From Micromonospora tarensis (GTDB taxonomy: Bacteria > Actinomycetota > Actinomycetes > Mycobacteriales > Micromonosporaceae), in contig NZ_JAEVHL010000001.1 in the NCBI RefSeq assembly GCF_016803395.1, positions 1 through 64,000 on the forward strand: a DNA stretch of 64,000 bases. Reading direction: 5' to 3'. Below the pieces are notes generated by a model. It was given only the letters and a program-made list of their open reading frames with translations, was not told the origin of the DNA and made no database searches. The translations under genes were made by a program, and so were the position numbers. Each line of letters opens with the position of its first letter. Position 1 is the first letter of the stretch. Below are positions 1 through 8,915 of the stretch, in pieces.

Positions 1-50
1 GCTCCTCGCGACCTGGACCGGCGCCTGCCTCACCTGCCACCGACCCGTGA

Positions 51-341
51 AACCCTTACACCGCAACAAACGCCACAGAACCTAACAAAGCACTACTAGC
101 CGCCGTACCGAACATCGCCTATCAAGGCGAGCAAACAGACCTCGCCGGACGGGCCGGCCTCGGCTTCACGGTGACCGCCGACGGCTCCACGACGCAGCTC
201 ATCATCAACCCCGGCACCGGTGAACTCCTCTCCGCGCGCGAACAAGTGTCCGGCACCCGGCCGGGCCTGTTCTCCTGCGTGCTGATCCTCGAGCGTGGCC
301 ACGCCACCAACGACACCGGAACACCTTCCACGCAACCCTGA
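51..341 (+). pseudogene. C-terminal remnant of a CU044_5270-family protein
   Basis: The frame from 51 to the TGA at 339-341 encodes about 96 residues that look like the tail of CU044_5270-type actinobacterial proteins. It has an AVPNIAYQGE stretch, then DLAGRAGLGFTVT, then IINPGTGELLSAREQ, which is the family's typical ending. The same frame is closed upstream by TGA at 48-50, and there is no start codon with a ribosome binding site. It therefore reads as a broken gene whose 5' part is missing or lies in another frame to the left. It lies outside the mobile element. The family assignment is from remembered sequence character, and the function of the family is unknown to me. Confidence 0.5.
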
Positions 342-737
342 GGTAGCCCGGCTAATGACGGGTCCCTGCCCACCCCGAACAGCAACCGATACTTGAAGAG
401 ACCGTTGTCCGAAATCGGCCTGTTTCAGGCTCTGCTCTACCGGACCGCCGGGTGCGGCCTGACGACCGAGGCCCGGTGCCGTCCGTAGATCCAGTCAAGC
501 GCTGCGGCTCGCGGCGGGCCAACGGCGTGAAATGCGCGTCGATTGGACCCGACGCGACCCGCGCGTAGCAGCCGACTGCTGGCCAACATTGATCACGCAC
601 TCGGGTTGCCCGTCGAGGACCGGCAACACCTGCACGCGGTGCTGACACCGTGATTCCCAAACGAACCGCCGCATCGATGATGTCGGTTCTGGCCTGTCGG
701 CATCGTGCTCAAGCGGTGCGTCTGTCACGCTTGTCCG
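342..737. other. gap without a convincing gene
   Basis: About 400 bases of non-coding character. Open frames here have random codon use, and I see no RNA gene, strong hairpin or ribosome binding site. Confidence 0.5.
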
Positions 738-1262
738 ATGACCGAATGGCTGTCGTTCTCGCCTGAAGGAGAACGGGTGAGGCTGAGGCCACCGGGTTAC
801 GGCGATGAGCCAGCTTTGATCGAGATGGCAACCGACCCGCACGTTCGTTCATACATCGGCGGTCCGATCGATCCGACGGTCGCGGCAGCCAACGCGATGC
901 AAAAAATCAGCGCCCAGGCGTGGGGCCAGTTCGTGATCGTCGGGCGCGTGAGCGGCGAGGTCGTTGGAAGCGGAAGCCTCGCGCGGAAGCGTGGCCCGTG
1001 GGAGGTGTCCTACCAGCTCCGGCGCGCGTACTGGGGGCACGGGCTGGCCGGCGAAGCGGTCGAGCTGATCCGCGTCTGGTTCTTCGAGAACCTCGACGAG
1101 AACCTGCTGATAGCCACGACTCAACGAGCGAACGATCGATCCAAGCGGTTGCTGTCGCGGGCGGGCGCGGTATTCGCCGGCACGTTCGAGCAGTACGGGT
1201 TGGTGCAGGAGCGGTTCGAGTTCCACCGTGGCGGGCACCCGCCACTGCGCCCTGACGCGTGA
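738..1262 (+). CDS. GNAT family N-acetyltransferase
   Basis: This 174-residue protein has the layout of the RimJ-like GNAT family, which transfers acetyl from acetyl-CoA to an amine. It begins with the ERVRLRPPGYGDEPAL strand-helix start. It then has a central strand at EVSYQLRRAYWGHGLAGEAV, matching the acetyl-CoA-binding R/Q-x-x-G-x-G/A loop (RAYWGHGLAG), and ends with NDRSKRLLSRAGAVFAGTFE, the usual N-x-x-S-x-x-L-x-x-x-G signature. An in-frame ATG at 705 would add 11 residues (MLKRCVCHACP) that do not look like the family, so I prefer 738. Neither start has a clear Shine-Dalgarno sequence. The gene stands alone in chromosomal sequence left of the element, and its substrate cannot be inferred. 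Confidence 0.85.
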   Translation: MTEWLSFSPEGERVRLRPPGYGDEPALIEMATDPHVRSYIGGPIDPTVAAANAMQKISAQAWGQFVIVGRVSGEVVGSGSLARKRGPWEVSYQLRRAYWGHGLAGEAVELIRVWFFENLDENLLIATTQRANDRSKRLLSRAGAVFAGTFEQYGLVQERFEFHRGGHPPLRPDA

Positions 1263-1672
1263 GGGCTTCCGCTCCTCATCGCCCCGTGCAGGTCGACGGC
1301 CGGGCAAGCAAACCGACCGCGGACCTGCCAAGCTAGGTGTCTTGCCGGGCCAACAGCTCGTTGCTGGTCTCGCTGTAGCTGGCAGTACCACGTCTGACAT
1401 AGAGATGGACCAGTGGCGAGGCACCACATCTTCCGTACACCGACCACGGGTGCAGGCTGCTGAGCCTTCTCCGATCGAACTCGTCCGAGTCCACCCGCGC
1501 GAGCGACGAGCGCGGCGGCGACGGCTTCCTGGATTCTGGCTATGAGTGATGACCGCCGGTCTCTAGGCCTGGACCGCGGGGTGCAGCTCGGACCCGCCCC
1601 AAGGACGAGGCCCGCCACCCGTCGCTCCGCCGTGCTGCCCCCGCCGCTACGAGGGGCGGGACGCACCGCTGT
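1263..1672. other. gap without a convincing gene
   Basis: About 410 bases with no reading frame of coding character, no RNA gene and no strong inverted repeat that I can see. Confidence 0.5.
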
Positions 1673-2216
1673 TTAAGCACAACGCCTATGTTCGCCATCG
1701 ATCGCCATCTCCCGAACCGGCTCACCAGCCGCGATCCTCTCGCAAAGCCGCAGCAGACCAGGATGCTGACGCAGGCGCACATACCCCTGTGGCGGATGGA
1801 AGCGGCCGAGTTCGGCGCGCACTTCCGCCACGGAGAGGCCCGGATACTCACGGATCCGCCGAACCGGCATGGCGAAAGCCTGATCAAGGCCTTCGACGTA
1901 CTCGAGGACGGTTGAACCGTTGCCCTGGCGAACCCGCTCAGCGATCTCGGCGATGCGCTCGGGAGAATCCACGATCGCTGGCGCAAGGTCGATGACAGAC
2001 ACCTAACCGACTCACGGGCGCGGTGAGGTAAACGAACCAACGTGTCGCTTGACCTTGGATGAACCTACGACGGAATTCGTGAACCTTCGCATGCCGCCAA
2101 AAGAGTTCATAGTAATCCGGATTCAGGGCCATCAGGACGGGCTCAGGGCCGGCTAAAGGGTCACCCTCCCCGAAGAGAGACTCCTGCACCGAGGCGGCAC
2201 GCCACGCGTTGGACAT
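1673..2216 (-). pseudogene. ASCH-domain protein, frameshifted
   Basis: Two overlapping minus-strand frames together spell one protein of about 180 residues. The first half (2216 down to about 2003) has VLMALNPDYYELFWRHAKVH and EFRRRF, then TRWFVYLTAPVSRL. This is the ASCH/PUA-like pattern in which a strand is followed by EFRRR and an aliphatic-tyrosine-x-T-x-P strand. The second half (from about 2000 down to 1673) carries on in another frame with AIVDSPERIAEIAERV, EYVEGLDQAFAMPV, YPGLSVAEVRAELGRFHPPQGY and QHPGLLRLC. Removing one base near 2000-2005 joins them. ASCH domains are thought to bind RNA or modified nucleotides. The break may be real decay or a one-base assembly error. An AGG-rich stretch lies about 12 bases before the ATG at 2216. 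Confidence 0.7.
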
Positions 2217-2247
2217 CAGGCATAGCCTTCCGACGACATGGCCAGCG

Positions 2248-3264
2248 CTAGGCTGGTCCAGCCGCCTGGATGCGGGCGGCGAACGGACGGATCCCGGGCA
2301 GCATTACCCCTCGATCGCGGGCAAGGAGGTCAGCGGTCAGATCCTGCGCCCAAGGCCGATACCGCACCTCTTGGGGGGCCGTCGCCTCGGCCTCCTGCAA
2401 CGCCACCCACGCCTCCGCGGCCCGGCCGCGACCCATCCATGCCAGCGCGACGTCTTCCCAGTAGCGGGCCCGACGCTCCGGCGTCGTGAACAGTTCGATC
2501 CGCACTCGGGAAGCATGATCGACGGCTGCGCCGAAGTCGCCGAGCGCCCGTGCGATTCCCGACCGGTACAGCTCAAGATCGTTTGGTCCAAATCCGGACG
2601 CCGTGCCGGAAGTCAACGCATCTCCTGCCTCCGCAGCCAGTGTCCACGCATCGTCGCGTCGGTCTGCGCGAGCAGCGGTGTAGGCGGCCGTCGCCAGCAT
2701 CGACGCGTACAGGGACACATCCCTGCCGGCTTTCAAACGGGTGTGCTCCCGGAGGTGAGCCGCAGCTTGAATGACCATTCGCTGCGCCTCATCGTGGCGG
2801 CCTGATCGGCGCAACACCACGGCGGCCGTCCGGTATGTCTCCGCGAGCGTGTGGAGGTCGTCGCACGCTCGCGCCGCCTGCACCGCCCGGTCCGCCATCG
2901 ACCACGCCACGCCAGGATCGTGCAATTTCACGCTGAGGCGCGTCGCCAGGCCATAAACCTCAGCGAGCACTGTCTGCACTGAGCCTGCCCGGTCGGTCGG
3001 TGCCGCGTCACGGGTCGCCTCGGCGGCGCGCAGCAACTCCGGCAGTTGTCGTGCGAGCTGCTGATAGCGGACCGCGTGGAAGTTGGCTGACGCTTGCGAC
3101 ATCGTTGTTCGCAGGGCGTCGATGGTGACGGGTGCCGCGCCTGGGGCGGCGGGCTCAAACAGCAGCCGGTCATGACCAACTACGGCTGCCGATCCGATTG
3201 CCGGCGCGGACGCGCCCAGCACGACACCGCCGAGCGTCCCGGTCACCAACGTCCGTCGCCGCAT
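2248..3264 (-). CDS. TPR-like helical repeat protein, the C-terminal half of an XRE-type regulator
   Basis: 338 residues, almost entirely alpha-helical and Ala/Arg-rich, with tandem helical pairs of TPR type. Examples are RAGSVQTVLAEVYGLATRL, AWSMADRAVQAARACDDL, LAETYRTAAVVLRRSGRHDE and YWEDVALAWMGRGRAAEAWV. In many actinobacterial regulators this region, starting with the MRRRTLVTGT-like segment, follows an N-terminal XRE helix-turn-helix. Here no such domain is encoded upstream in any frame. The bare N-terminus (MRRRTLVTGTLGGVVLGA) resembles a twin-arginine signal, so it may be exported or may be an internal segment left after loss of the DNA-binding part. GAGAGAGGAC lies just upstream of the ATG as a ribosome binding site. 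The role is presumably ligand or peptide sensing, but this is uncertain. Confidence 0.75.
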   Translation of the reverse strand: MRRRTLVTGTLGGVVLGASAPAIGSAAVVGHDRLLFEPAAPGAAPVTIDALRTTMSQASANFHAVRYQQLARQLPELLRAAEATRDAAPTDRAGSVQTVLAEVYGLATRLSVKLHDPGVAWSMADRAVQAARACDDLHTLAETYRTAAVVLRRSGRHDEAQRMVIQAAAHLREHTRLKAGRDVSLYASMLATAAYTAARADRRDDAWTLAAEAGDALTSGTASGFGPNDLELYRSGIARALGDFGAAVDHASRVRIELFTTPERRARYWEDVALAWMGRGRAAEAWVALQEAEATAPQEVRYRPWAQDLTADLLARDRGVMLPGIRPFAARIQAAGPA

Positions 3265-3280
3265 GTCGCTGTCCTCTCTC

Positions 3281-3403
3281 TCACCGCTCAGGGCTAGCAG
3301 CCGACCCTGCGAGAGCGACCGCCTCGTCTAACGCCCCCAGCAGACGCGGCGCCGGGCCTCCGCTGCGCCACGGGTTGGGGTAGACGGGCCGGCCGCAGTG
3401 CAC
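3281..3403 (-). CDS. possible 40-residue peptide upstream of the TPR protein
   Basis: A GTG-started frame ends 16 bases before the TPR-type gene. The peptide contains YPNPWRSGGPAPRLLGALDE and AVALAGSAASPER, has high-GC codon use and looks like a compact amphipathic helix. GCGGAG lies about 6 bases before the GTG. It could be a co-transcribed small protein or the residue of the lost N-terminal region of the regulator. No homology could be tested. Confidence 0.3.
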   Translation of the reverse strand: MHCGRPVYPNPWRSGGPAPRLLGALDEAVALAGSAASPER

Positions 3404-3902
3404 GGACTCCGCTAGCCGGGGGCAGCCCTACCCTTTCACCTCCCGGAGCCTTCGGACCTCAGGCCCGGGGGTGTCGCCTGGTGTTGCCTCGGAATTGGCG
3501 CCAGGCGATACGACGCCGAGCTTGTACTAGCTTTATCCCTCGTCGCCGCAGGAGGTGGCAGACCAGGGATACCGCTCCTTCTAGGGGCCGACAACGGCGT
3601 TGGCCAGCGCCCCTATCCGAACCGTCGGGTGTAGCGTTCAGCGCTGCAGCGGCCGGCACGGACCCCCACGCCCGGCCGCCACTTTGCAACGACTGCGAGG
3701 CCGGTCCGTCCTGCAAGGGAAGGACCGCCCTCCTGGTGGGGAGGATCGGGGGCTGTGGGCGATGACCTCACGCTCGGGCAGCGGCTCTCCGGGCTCGAGG
3801 CTATCCAGGGGTGCGGTGGCGGGCTATCAGCAATATTCGGGTGCACTGCGGCGCTGGCCCAGGAAGCCGAAGTCATCGCGCCAGCCCCTGTCTCCCTGAC
3901 GA
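3404..3902. other. intergenic gap, presumed left border zone of the element
   Basis: About 500 bases with no convincing gene between the TPR-type gene and the integrase. The near-palindrome GCTTGTACTAGC at 3520-3531 could be an operator for the TPR-type gene. The element's left attachment site should lie near here or at about 3.9 kb, but no tRNA 3' end or direct repeat could be identified by eye. Confidence 0.4.
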
Positions 3903-3943
3903 GCGATACAGGCTCCTCCCATTGTCGGAGGGGCCTGTATCGC
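3903..3943. terminator. 17-bp hairpin downstream of the integrase
   Basis: GCGATACAGGCTCCTCC at 3903-3919 pairs with GGAGGGGCCTGTATCGC at 3927-3943, with one G-T wobble and a 7-base loop. It lies 37 bases beyond the integrase stop and is the strongest hairpin at the left end. Its symmetry would allow it to terminate in both directions and insulate element from chromosome. It has no long T-run, as is usual for actinobacteria. Confidence 0.7.
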
Positions 3944-3980
3944 CATCGTGGGACTGCCGTGTTGCTGAGGGGGACGTGAA

Positions 3981-5443
3981 CTATGCCGCTTTTCGGTGCT
4001 TGCGGGGAACGAGTTTGGTGGCGGCCTCGGCGGTGGAGCGCTTGAGTTCCTGCAGGACGGACGTGTAGGTGTCGGCGGTGAGTTTGTAGTTGGCGTGGCC
4101 GAGGGTGTCTTGGATTTCCTTGATGCTGGCGCCGGCGGCGAGCATGAGAGTCGCGGCGGTGTGCCGAAGGTCGTGGAACCTGACGGGCGGCAGACCGCTT
4201 GCGGCGAGGTGACGATCGAAGCGGTCAGTGATCAGCTCGGGATGCCAAGGTCGGCCGTCGCGGCGGACGAAAAAAATATCACTATTGTGCCACTTCGCCC
4301 CGGCGGTGAGTTTCCATGTAGCGCGTCGAGCAAGGTAGGCCCGCAGTACGTTGACGGTGTCGTCGGCGAGCGGTACGGCACGGTCGCCGGCGGCGGACTT
4401 CACTTCCTTCGTAATGATCTTGTAGCCGACGCTGGTGCGTTGTTCGGTGATGGTGATCTCACCGTTGCCAAGGTCGACGTCGTAGTTGTGCAGGCCTGCG
4501 AGTTCGCCTCGGCGGGGCCCCGGTGAACGGCGAGGTCGAACAGTGCGGACAGTTCGGGATCGGCGCTCTCGACGTAGTCCAAGAACTCGCCGGCCTGGGC
4601 GGGCGTCCAGACCATGACGGCGCTGGGGCGGCGCCCGGTTTGCCGCCAGCGGTTGACGGCAGAGGCGGTCCACAGCCGTGGCTTGGGCGCGGCGCCGGAC
4701 TTGAGGTGAACCGACTCGGCGGGGTTGTTCTCGACGAGTTGGTGGCGGTAGAGGCGCCGGGCGTCGTTGAGTGCCTTGCGCAGGGTTGCCAGGATGCGAT
4801 GCATGCTGGCCGGGCCGACGGTGCGTACACCCTTGACCGTGTCTCGGACCGCCTTGTCGGTGCTGGCCTTTAGCGCGAGGATTTCGGCGTTGCGCTCTTC
4901 GATAGCGACGAAGACGGTTTGGATGTGTCCGGGGGTGAGCGTGTTCAGCGGTACGTGGCCGATCTTCGGTTTCCAGTAGTTGGTGATGTGGTCGCGGTAG
5001 CTGCGCAGGGTGGCCGGTGCGAGCCCCGTGCGGTTGGCGATCCAGGTGTCGAGGTACACGCCGAGGGTGATGGCCTTGCCGGCAGCGGTTTCGCCGGTGT
5101 GGATTCGGTGGGTGATGGTGTCGCGCTCGGGGAGTGCCTCGCCGGCTTTGAGGCTGTGCAGGAGGTCGGCGATGTGTTGGCGCATCAGCGCGTTGGTGCC
5201 GGCGAGGTCGAGCAGCGCGCGGGCGTTGTCGCGTTCGCTGGCTGCATGCTCGCGGTTGGTGAAGCCGGAGCGGCGTATTTGCCGGCGCTTGTTGCCGGCG
5301 TCGGTGGGCAGTTCGAGTTGGTATGCCCAATTGCCGTGGTGGGGGTTCCAGCCGTCGCCGCGGCGCAGCTTGGGGCACTTCGCTCCGAGCCGCTTGCCGT
5401 CCTTGCGGCAGCCGCACTGCTTGGTGATCGAGCCGTCGGCCAT
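3981..5443 (-). pseudogene. int: tyrosine recombinase/integrase, one frameshift
   Basis: A phage-type site-specific integrase of about 487 residues once one missing base is restored. The N-terminal part (5443 to about 4520) has a Cys-containing start (ITKQCGCRKDGKRLG), a core-binding domain (TLGVYLDTWIANRTGLAPAT, LRSYRDHITNYWKPKIGHV) and the start of the catalytic domain (ALFDLAVHRG). The rest continues in another frame with RRGELAGL (catalytic Arg), RFHDLRHTAATLML (H-x-x-R) and LGHANYKLTADTYTSV (His and nucleophile Tyr). The break is in a GGGGCCCC run near 4515, where one C appears to be missing. All catalytic residues are present, so this may be an assembly error or a recent inactivation. 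GAGGGAGG lies 8 bases before the ATG. The excisionase gene is just upstream. Confidence 0.85.
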
Positions 5444-5538
5444 GGAAGGTGCCTCCCTCGAACGGGGATGCCGCCGGTGGCAGCATCTGATTATCGGGCG
5501 TCGCGCGTGGTTGATCGACGCTCGTCACGGCGCAACGG

Positions 5539-5808
5539 TCAAGTCGCCGGCGGTCGGCGGTTTGGGTGGGTGGCGGTGAGGACGGCGATGATCGCGGTCA
5601 CGGATACCCGGTAGCGGGAGCCGATTTTGATGACCGGCACCGGCAGAGTGTCGGCTTGCGCCATGGCATAGGCGGTGGAGCGGGGCAGTCCGAAGATCTG
5701 CCCGACGGTGGCGATGTCGGTGACGGTGCCGAGCGCTCGGATTTGATCGATGGTCCAGTTGAGGTGATCGGGGGTCGACGGGCTGGCTGGTGAGGGCTGG
5801 GAAGTCAT
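5539..5808 (-). CDS. xis: excisionase-like helix-turn-helix protein
   Basis: 89 residues with a MerR/excisionase-type winged helix-turn-helix: TVTDIATVGQIFGLPRSTAY, then AQADTLPVPVIKIGSRYRVS. The motif of a regular helix-turn-helix followed by a wing with P-V-x-K-I-G-x-R-Y/W is typical of HTH_17 proteins. Such proteins bend attachment-site DNA with the integrase during excision, and may also repress it. It lies directly upstream of the integrase, as in most actinobacterial integrative elements. AAAGG precedes the ATG. The Pro/Ser-rich first 15 residues are probably disordered. Confidence 0.85.
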   Translation of the reverse strand: MTSQPSPASPSTPDHLNWTIDQIRALGTVTDIATVGQIFGLPRSTAYAMAQADTLPVPVIKIGSRYRVSVTAIIAVLTATHPNRRPPAT

Positions 5809-5832
5809 CGTGGTGTGCCTTTCATGAGGCGA

Positions 5833-6318
5833 TCAGTTGCCGGTGGGGGTGGAGCCGGTTGCCCTCCGTGGGGGTGCCGGACTTGGTGAGGTGCGATCAC
5901 TCGAAAGTGCGGGCCGTCGGCGGTCAGCCTTAAGGCAGGCTCGCGTATGGAGAGATAGCTCCGCTTCCGCACCCAGTTGACGGTGAGGTGCTGTGTGCAG
6001 GTGACCGTCCTTAGGCTGCCGCGAAAGCAGCTCTGCGCGTAGCCGCCGCTGGGCGGTGGTGCGAGCGCGGTCGCGGTCCGGCGCGGTGAGGGCGACGCCG
6101 ATCAGGACGATTGGGGCGACGCGTAGATGCGCTTCCCGCTGATCCGGGGATGCGGCAGGTCGCCGACGATCCGCGGCGTGGTGATTCGCCTTAACGACCG
6201 GACGGTCGGCCGCCCGCGGTAGGGGCTGCGGGGCTTGCAGAAATCCGATGTGTAGATCAATGAGAGCGGTGACGAGCGCCTCTGCGGCAGCCCGCGCTGG
6301 CCGCGTGACCGGCTTCAA
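5833..6318 (-). CDS. uncharacterised protein of the integrase operon
   Basis: 161 residues with a TTG start. The N-terminus is amphipathic (RAAAEALVTALIDLHIGFLQ), the middle is His/Arg/Asp-rich, and one hydrophobic strand, VAPIVLIGVALTAP, follows. The last 30 residues are Ser/Pro-rich. Codon use agrees with a real gene in this frame. The TTG has only a weak AGG upstream, so the start is uncertain. It ends 24 bases before the excisionase start and is probably in the same operon. I do not recognise the family. Confidence 0.5.
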   Translation of the reverse strand: MKPVTRPARAAAEALVTALIDLHIGFLQAPQPLPRAADRPVVKANHHAADRRRPAASPDQREAHLRVAPIVLIGVALTAPDRDRARTTAQRRLRAELLSRQPKDGHLHTAPHRQLGAEAELSLHTRACLKADRRRPALSSDRTSPSPAPPRRATGSTPTGN

Positions 6319-6390
6319 GCGCCTGTCTGTGGGCGCGCTGTGAAGCTGGTGGCGGGCGGCGTAGCCGGGTTAGTGCGGCCGGTGGGGCGG

Positions 6391-6957
6391 TTAGGTTGTC
6401 ATCGCCAGGACGTGGTGGGTCATCTCGGTCCAAGCGACGCCGAGCGCGTTGGGATGGTCGTCGAAGCAGAGCGCGAGACAATGTCCGCCAGAGCCGTCGA
6501 TGAAGGCGTAGGTGACCGTTGGTTGGCGCGCCGCCGCTTGATGGGTCTCTATGACGAGGCTCCACCGGTCGCCGTGGAGTACGACCGCAGCGCGTTCGCC
6601 GCGCAGGTTCCGGCCTACACGTATAGCAGCGGGCGTCGGTGCGGCGACGAGTTGTAAGGCCTCGTCGATGATCGTGGTTATCCGGGGGATTTCGTCGACC
6701 GGTGCGGTCAGGGCCAGAACTGGGAAAAGGCTCGGCCGGCCGGTCCGGGCGGCAACGGTCAGCCCGGTGGCGAGTTGGTCCGCTACCCGCCGTCGGTGTC
6801 GTTGGGTGACCGTGAGGGTGGGGAGGTTGATCGTCGCCGGTCGTACGGTGACGACCGGCCAGCTGAGGTTGTCCCGTTGGCGCGGGTTGCGCGACGCGTG
6901 ACGCGCCGATGATCCGGTCGTGGGCGGCAGGTCGTCGGGGCGGTCGGTCTTAGACAT
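6391..6957 (-). CDS. uncharacterised protein
   Basis: 188 residues. A basic, Pro-rich first 45 residues is followed by an alpha/beta-looking domain with several hydrophobic strands: SLFPVLALTAPVDEIPRITT, ERAAVVLHGDRWSLVIETHQ and TVTYAFIDGSGGHCLALCFD. The C-terminus ends WTEMTHHVLAMTT. GAAGGACGAGAA sits immediately before the ATG, giving a good ribosome binding site. The start overlaps the end of the small gene upstream by 8 bases, so the two are probably translationally coupled. No known motif is visible. Confidence 0.6.
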   Translation of the reverse strand: MSKTDRPDDLPPTTGSSARHASRNPRQRDNLSWPVVTVRPATINLPTLTVTQRHRRRVADQLATGLTVAARTGRPSLFPVLALTAPVDEIPRITTIIDEALQLVAAPTPAAIRVGRNLRGERAAVVLHGDRWSLVIETHQAAARQPTVTYAFIDGSGGHCLALCFDDHPNALGVAWTEMTHHVLAMTT

Positions 6958-7189
6958 TTCTCGTCCTTCGTGAGCATCGTGGTGTCGGGTCCAGCTCCAC
7001 AGCCGATGTCGACGCGAAGTCGGTCGTTACGTAGGCGCCCCTGTTGGCGGCTTCGAGGTCGGGCTCTGTGCGTGTCCGGTGCTGTAGCTGCTGCAAGCCG
7101 CGTAAGTGCTTTGCACCCACAGGCCGCGCGGTGAGAACACGCCGCGCTAGCCGCCGACGAGTGCAACCGGCAGAGATCAAGGGTGACAA
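6950..7189 (-). CDS. possible small basic protein, TTG start
   Basis: A 79-residue frame starting at TTG (7187-7189), with AAGGA 8 bases upstream, that overlaps the next gene's start. Its sequence is Arg-rich at first, then LEAANRGAYVTTDFASTSAV and a basic tail. An ATG at 7267 would extend it by 26 residues but lacks a good ribosome binding site. GC at third positions is moderate, so the call is tentative. The competing frame from ATG at about 7203 is Cys/Ala-rich and has poorer spacing. Confidence 0.35.
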   Translation of the reverse strand: MSPLISAGCTRRRLARRVLTARPVGAKHLRGLQQLQHRTRTEPDLEAANRGAYVTTDFASTSAVELDPTPRCSRRTRNV

Positions 7190-7309
7190 CGGACATTCCT
7201 TCGGTAGTGGGGTGGGTTGTGTCGGCAGCAGCGGGTGGGCGCACGACGTAACTTGATGGGCGCCCACCCTGAGGGCTGGCTTCGGTGTCGAGGTGACGAG
7301 GGGCGGGCG

Positions 7310-7762
7310 TCAGCGCGGCGGTTGCCAGCGGAGGCGGGCGATGTGGTCGACGCCGTGGTCGCTGCGGGGTCGGGCAGCGCGGGACCAGCCGGGTGTAGGC
7401 GGCCGGGTGGCGACGACGCGCCACCCGGCCGCCCGCAGGCTGGCCCCGGACTCGCCCTGTTGGGTGTAGGTGACCAACCGTCGGTAGCCGAGCGCTTTCG
7501 CGGCTCGCCAGGCGGCGCCGTAGAGCATGCTGCAGCCGTTCCGAGCGGTGTCGGCGACGGCGACGCGGGTGACTTCGAGGGTGTGGCCGTCGTCGAGCAT
7601 CCGCGCGACGGGCCGGCCGACCACCGCCACCCCGACGAGAACGTCGTCCTGGGCGATGCCGAGGGAGAACTTGTGTCCTCGGGGCGGGCGGTGGTGGCGA
7701 TGCCAGTCGGTGATGAATTCGCCGGCCTGAGCGAAGGTGACTGGAACGAGGCGCAGGCTCAT
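7310..7762 (-). CDS. XF1762 family protein (GNAT-like)
   Basis: 150 residues beginning LRLVPVTFAQAGEFITDWHR-HHRPPRGHKF and continuing SLGIAQDDVLVGVAVVGRPV, then LEVTRVAVADTARNGCSMLY. It then has AAWRAAKALGYRRLVTYTQQ and GESGASLRAAGWRVV. This order matches XF1762-type proteins, GNAT-fold proteins found mostly in phages and mobile elements, where a role in base modification or recruitment has been proposed but not established. The start overlaps the upstream methyltransferase stop by ATGA, so the genes are coupled. It is the last gene of the DNA-modification block before the small uncharacterised genes. Confidence 0.8.
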   Translation of the reverse strand: MSLRLVPVTFAQAGEFITDWHRHHRPPRGHKFSLGIAQDDVLVGVAVVGRPVARMLDDGHTLEVTRVAVADTARNGCSMLYGAAWRAAKALGYRRLVTYTQQGESGASLRAAGWRVVATRPPTPGWSRAARPRSDHGVDHIARLRWQPPR

Positions 7763-8915
7763 GTCGTGTCCTGCGCCAGGTGTGGACGTAGCCGGGTGAT
7801 GGCCTCGTGGTGGAACTGCTCGGCGATGTCGATGCCGAGGTAGCGCCGGCCGAGGTGCATCGCGGCAAGGCCGGTGGTGCTGGCGCCGGAGAACGGGTCG
7901 AGGACCACGCCGCTGGCTGGGCAGCCGGCGGCGATCGCCCGTAGTGGCAGGTCGATGGGGAACGGCGCGATGTGGGAGCCGCGGTAGGGGCGGGTGGCGA
8001 TGCGCCACACGTCACCGGGGTTGCGGCCCCGGACGTGTGCGGCGGTGTGGGCGTGCCCGAGCGGTTTGAGGTTGCCCGCCGAGGCGCGTGGCTCGGCGGT
8101 GTTGGTGGCGGCGTACTTGCTGCCGTAGGCGGTGGCGCCTCGGCGGCGGGCGGTCGCTCCGATCCCGCCGGTGGCGCCCTTGCGGGCGCGCCGATGACTC
8201 GGCTGCCGTCGGCCGCCGCTGGGTGCGCCAGCGGTATCCGGATGGGGTCGAGGTCGAAAAAGTAGGTGGGTGATGGGGTGAGCAGGAACAGCAGTTCGTA
8301 GGTGGTGGATAGGCGGTCGCGGACAGACTCGGGCATCGGGTTGGTCTTGGACCAGATGATCGCGTTGCGCAGCCACCAGCCGTCGGCTTGCAGCGCGAAC
8401 GCGACCCGCCAGGGCACGCCGATGAGGTTTTTCGCCGCAAGGGTGTCCTGCGCGCGGGGGTTCGCCGGTCGTCGGCCTCCTGGCTGTGGCCGGCCTGCTT
8501 GGGGTGCGCCGCCGGAGGCGCTGCTGTAGCTGTCGCCGAGGTTGAGCCAGCAGGTGCCGGTGGGTGTGAGCACCCTGCGCACTTGGCGGAATACGTCGAC
8601 CAGCCGGTCTATGTATTTGTCGAGGGTGGGTTCGAGTCCGTACTGCGGATCGGACCATCGGGCGGGGCATCGCCGGCAGGTGGCGCCGTCGACCCGACGG
8701 CTTGCGTCGTGCGGGCAGTAGGAGTTGCCGCCGCTCCAGCGGCCGGTGCCGTAGTCGCGCAGCCCCCAGAACGGGGGTGAGGTGACGACGCAGTCGACGG
8801 ACGCCTCGGACATGGCGGTCAGCACCTGCCGGGTGTCGCCGAGGTAGAGGGTGATTGGCCCTTCCTGGTGGTACTGGTATTCAGCCAGACCCACCGGGCG
8901 GTGATCTTCGGTCAT
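7759..8915 (-). pseudogene. beta-class DNA amino-methyltransferase (N4-C or N6-A), one frameshift
   Basis: The first frame (8915 to about 8190) contains ITLYLGDTRQVL and the catalytic motif IV VDCVVTSPPFWGLRDYG. It also has a Cys/His knuckle (CPHDASRRVDGATCRRC) and PTGTCWLNLGDSY. A second frame carries on with GDVWRIATRPYRGSHIAPFP, then motif I VVLDPFSGASTTGLAA and RRYLGIDI. Motif IV before motif I defines the beta order of SAM-dependent DNA amino-methyltransferases, about 385 residues in all. The frames meet at 8180-8195 in a GC-rich stretch where one or two bases are wrong. The ATG at 8913-8915 overlaps the C5-methyltransferase stop (ATGA). The two parts are otherwise complete, so an assembly error is as likely as decay. 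Confidence 0.85.

Noticed and set aside
1-85. C-terminal end of a possible gene with C-x-x-C (ATWTGACLTCHRPV) running in from the left edge
   Set aside because: Only 27 residues are visible and the downstream CU044_5270-type frame overlaps the same DNA; it cannot be decided which is real.
3404-3980. Attachment site or tRNA near the integrase
   Set aside because: I looked for tRNA arms, a CCA end and direct repeats and found nothing convincing by eye.
3981-5528. A single 515-residue integrase frame covering the whole region
   Set aside because: Its first 330 residues are Arg/Pro/His-rich shadow sequence; the true N-terminal half lies in another frame from ATG 5443.
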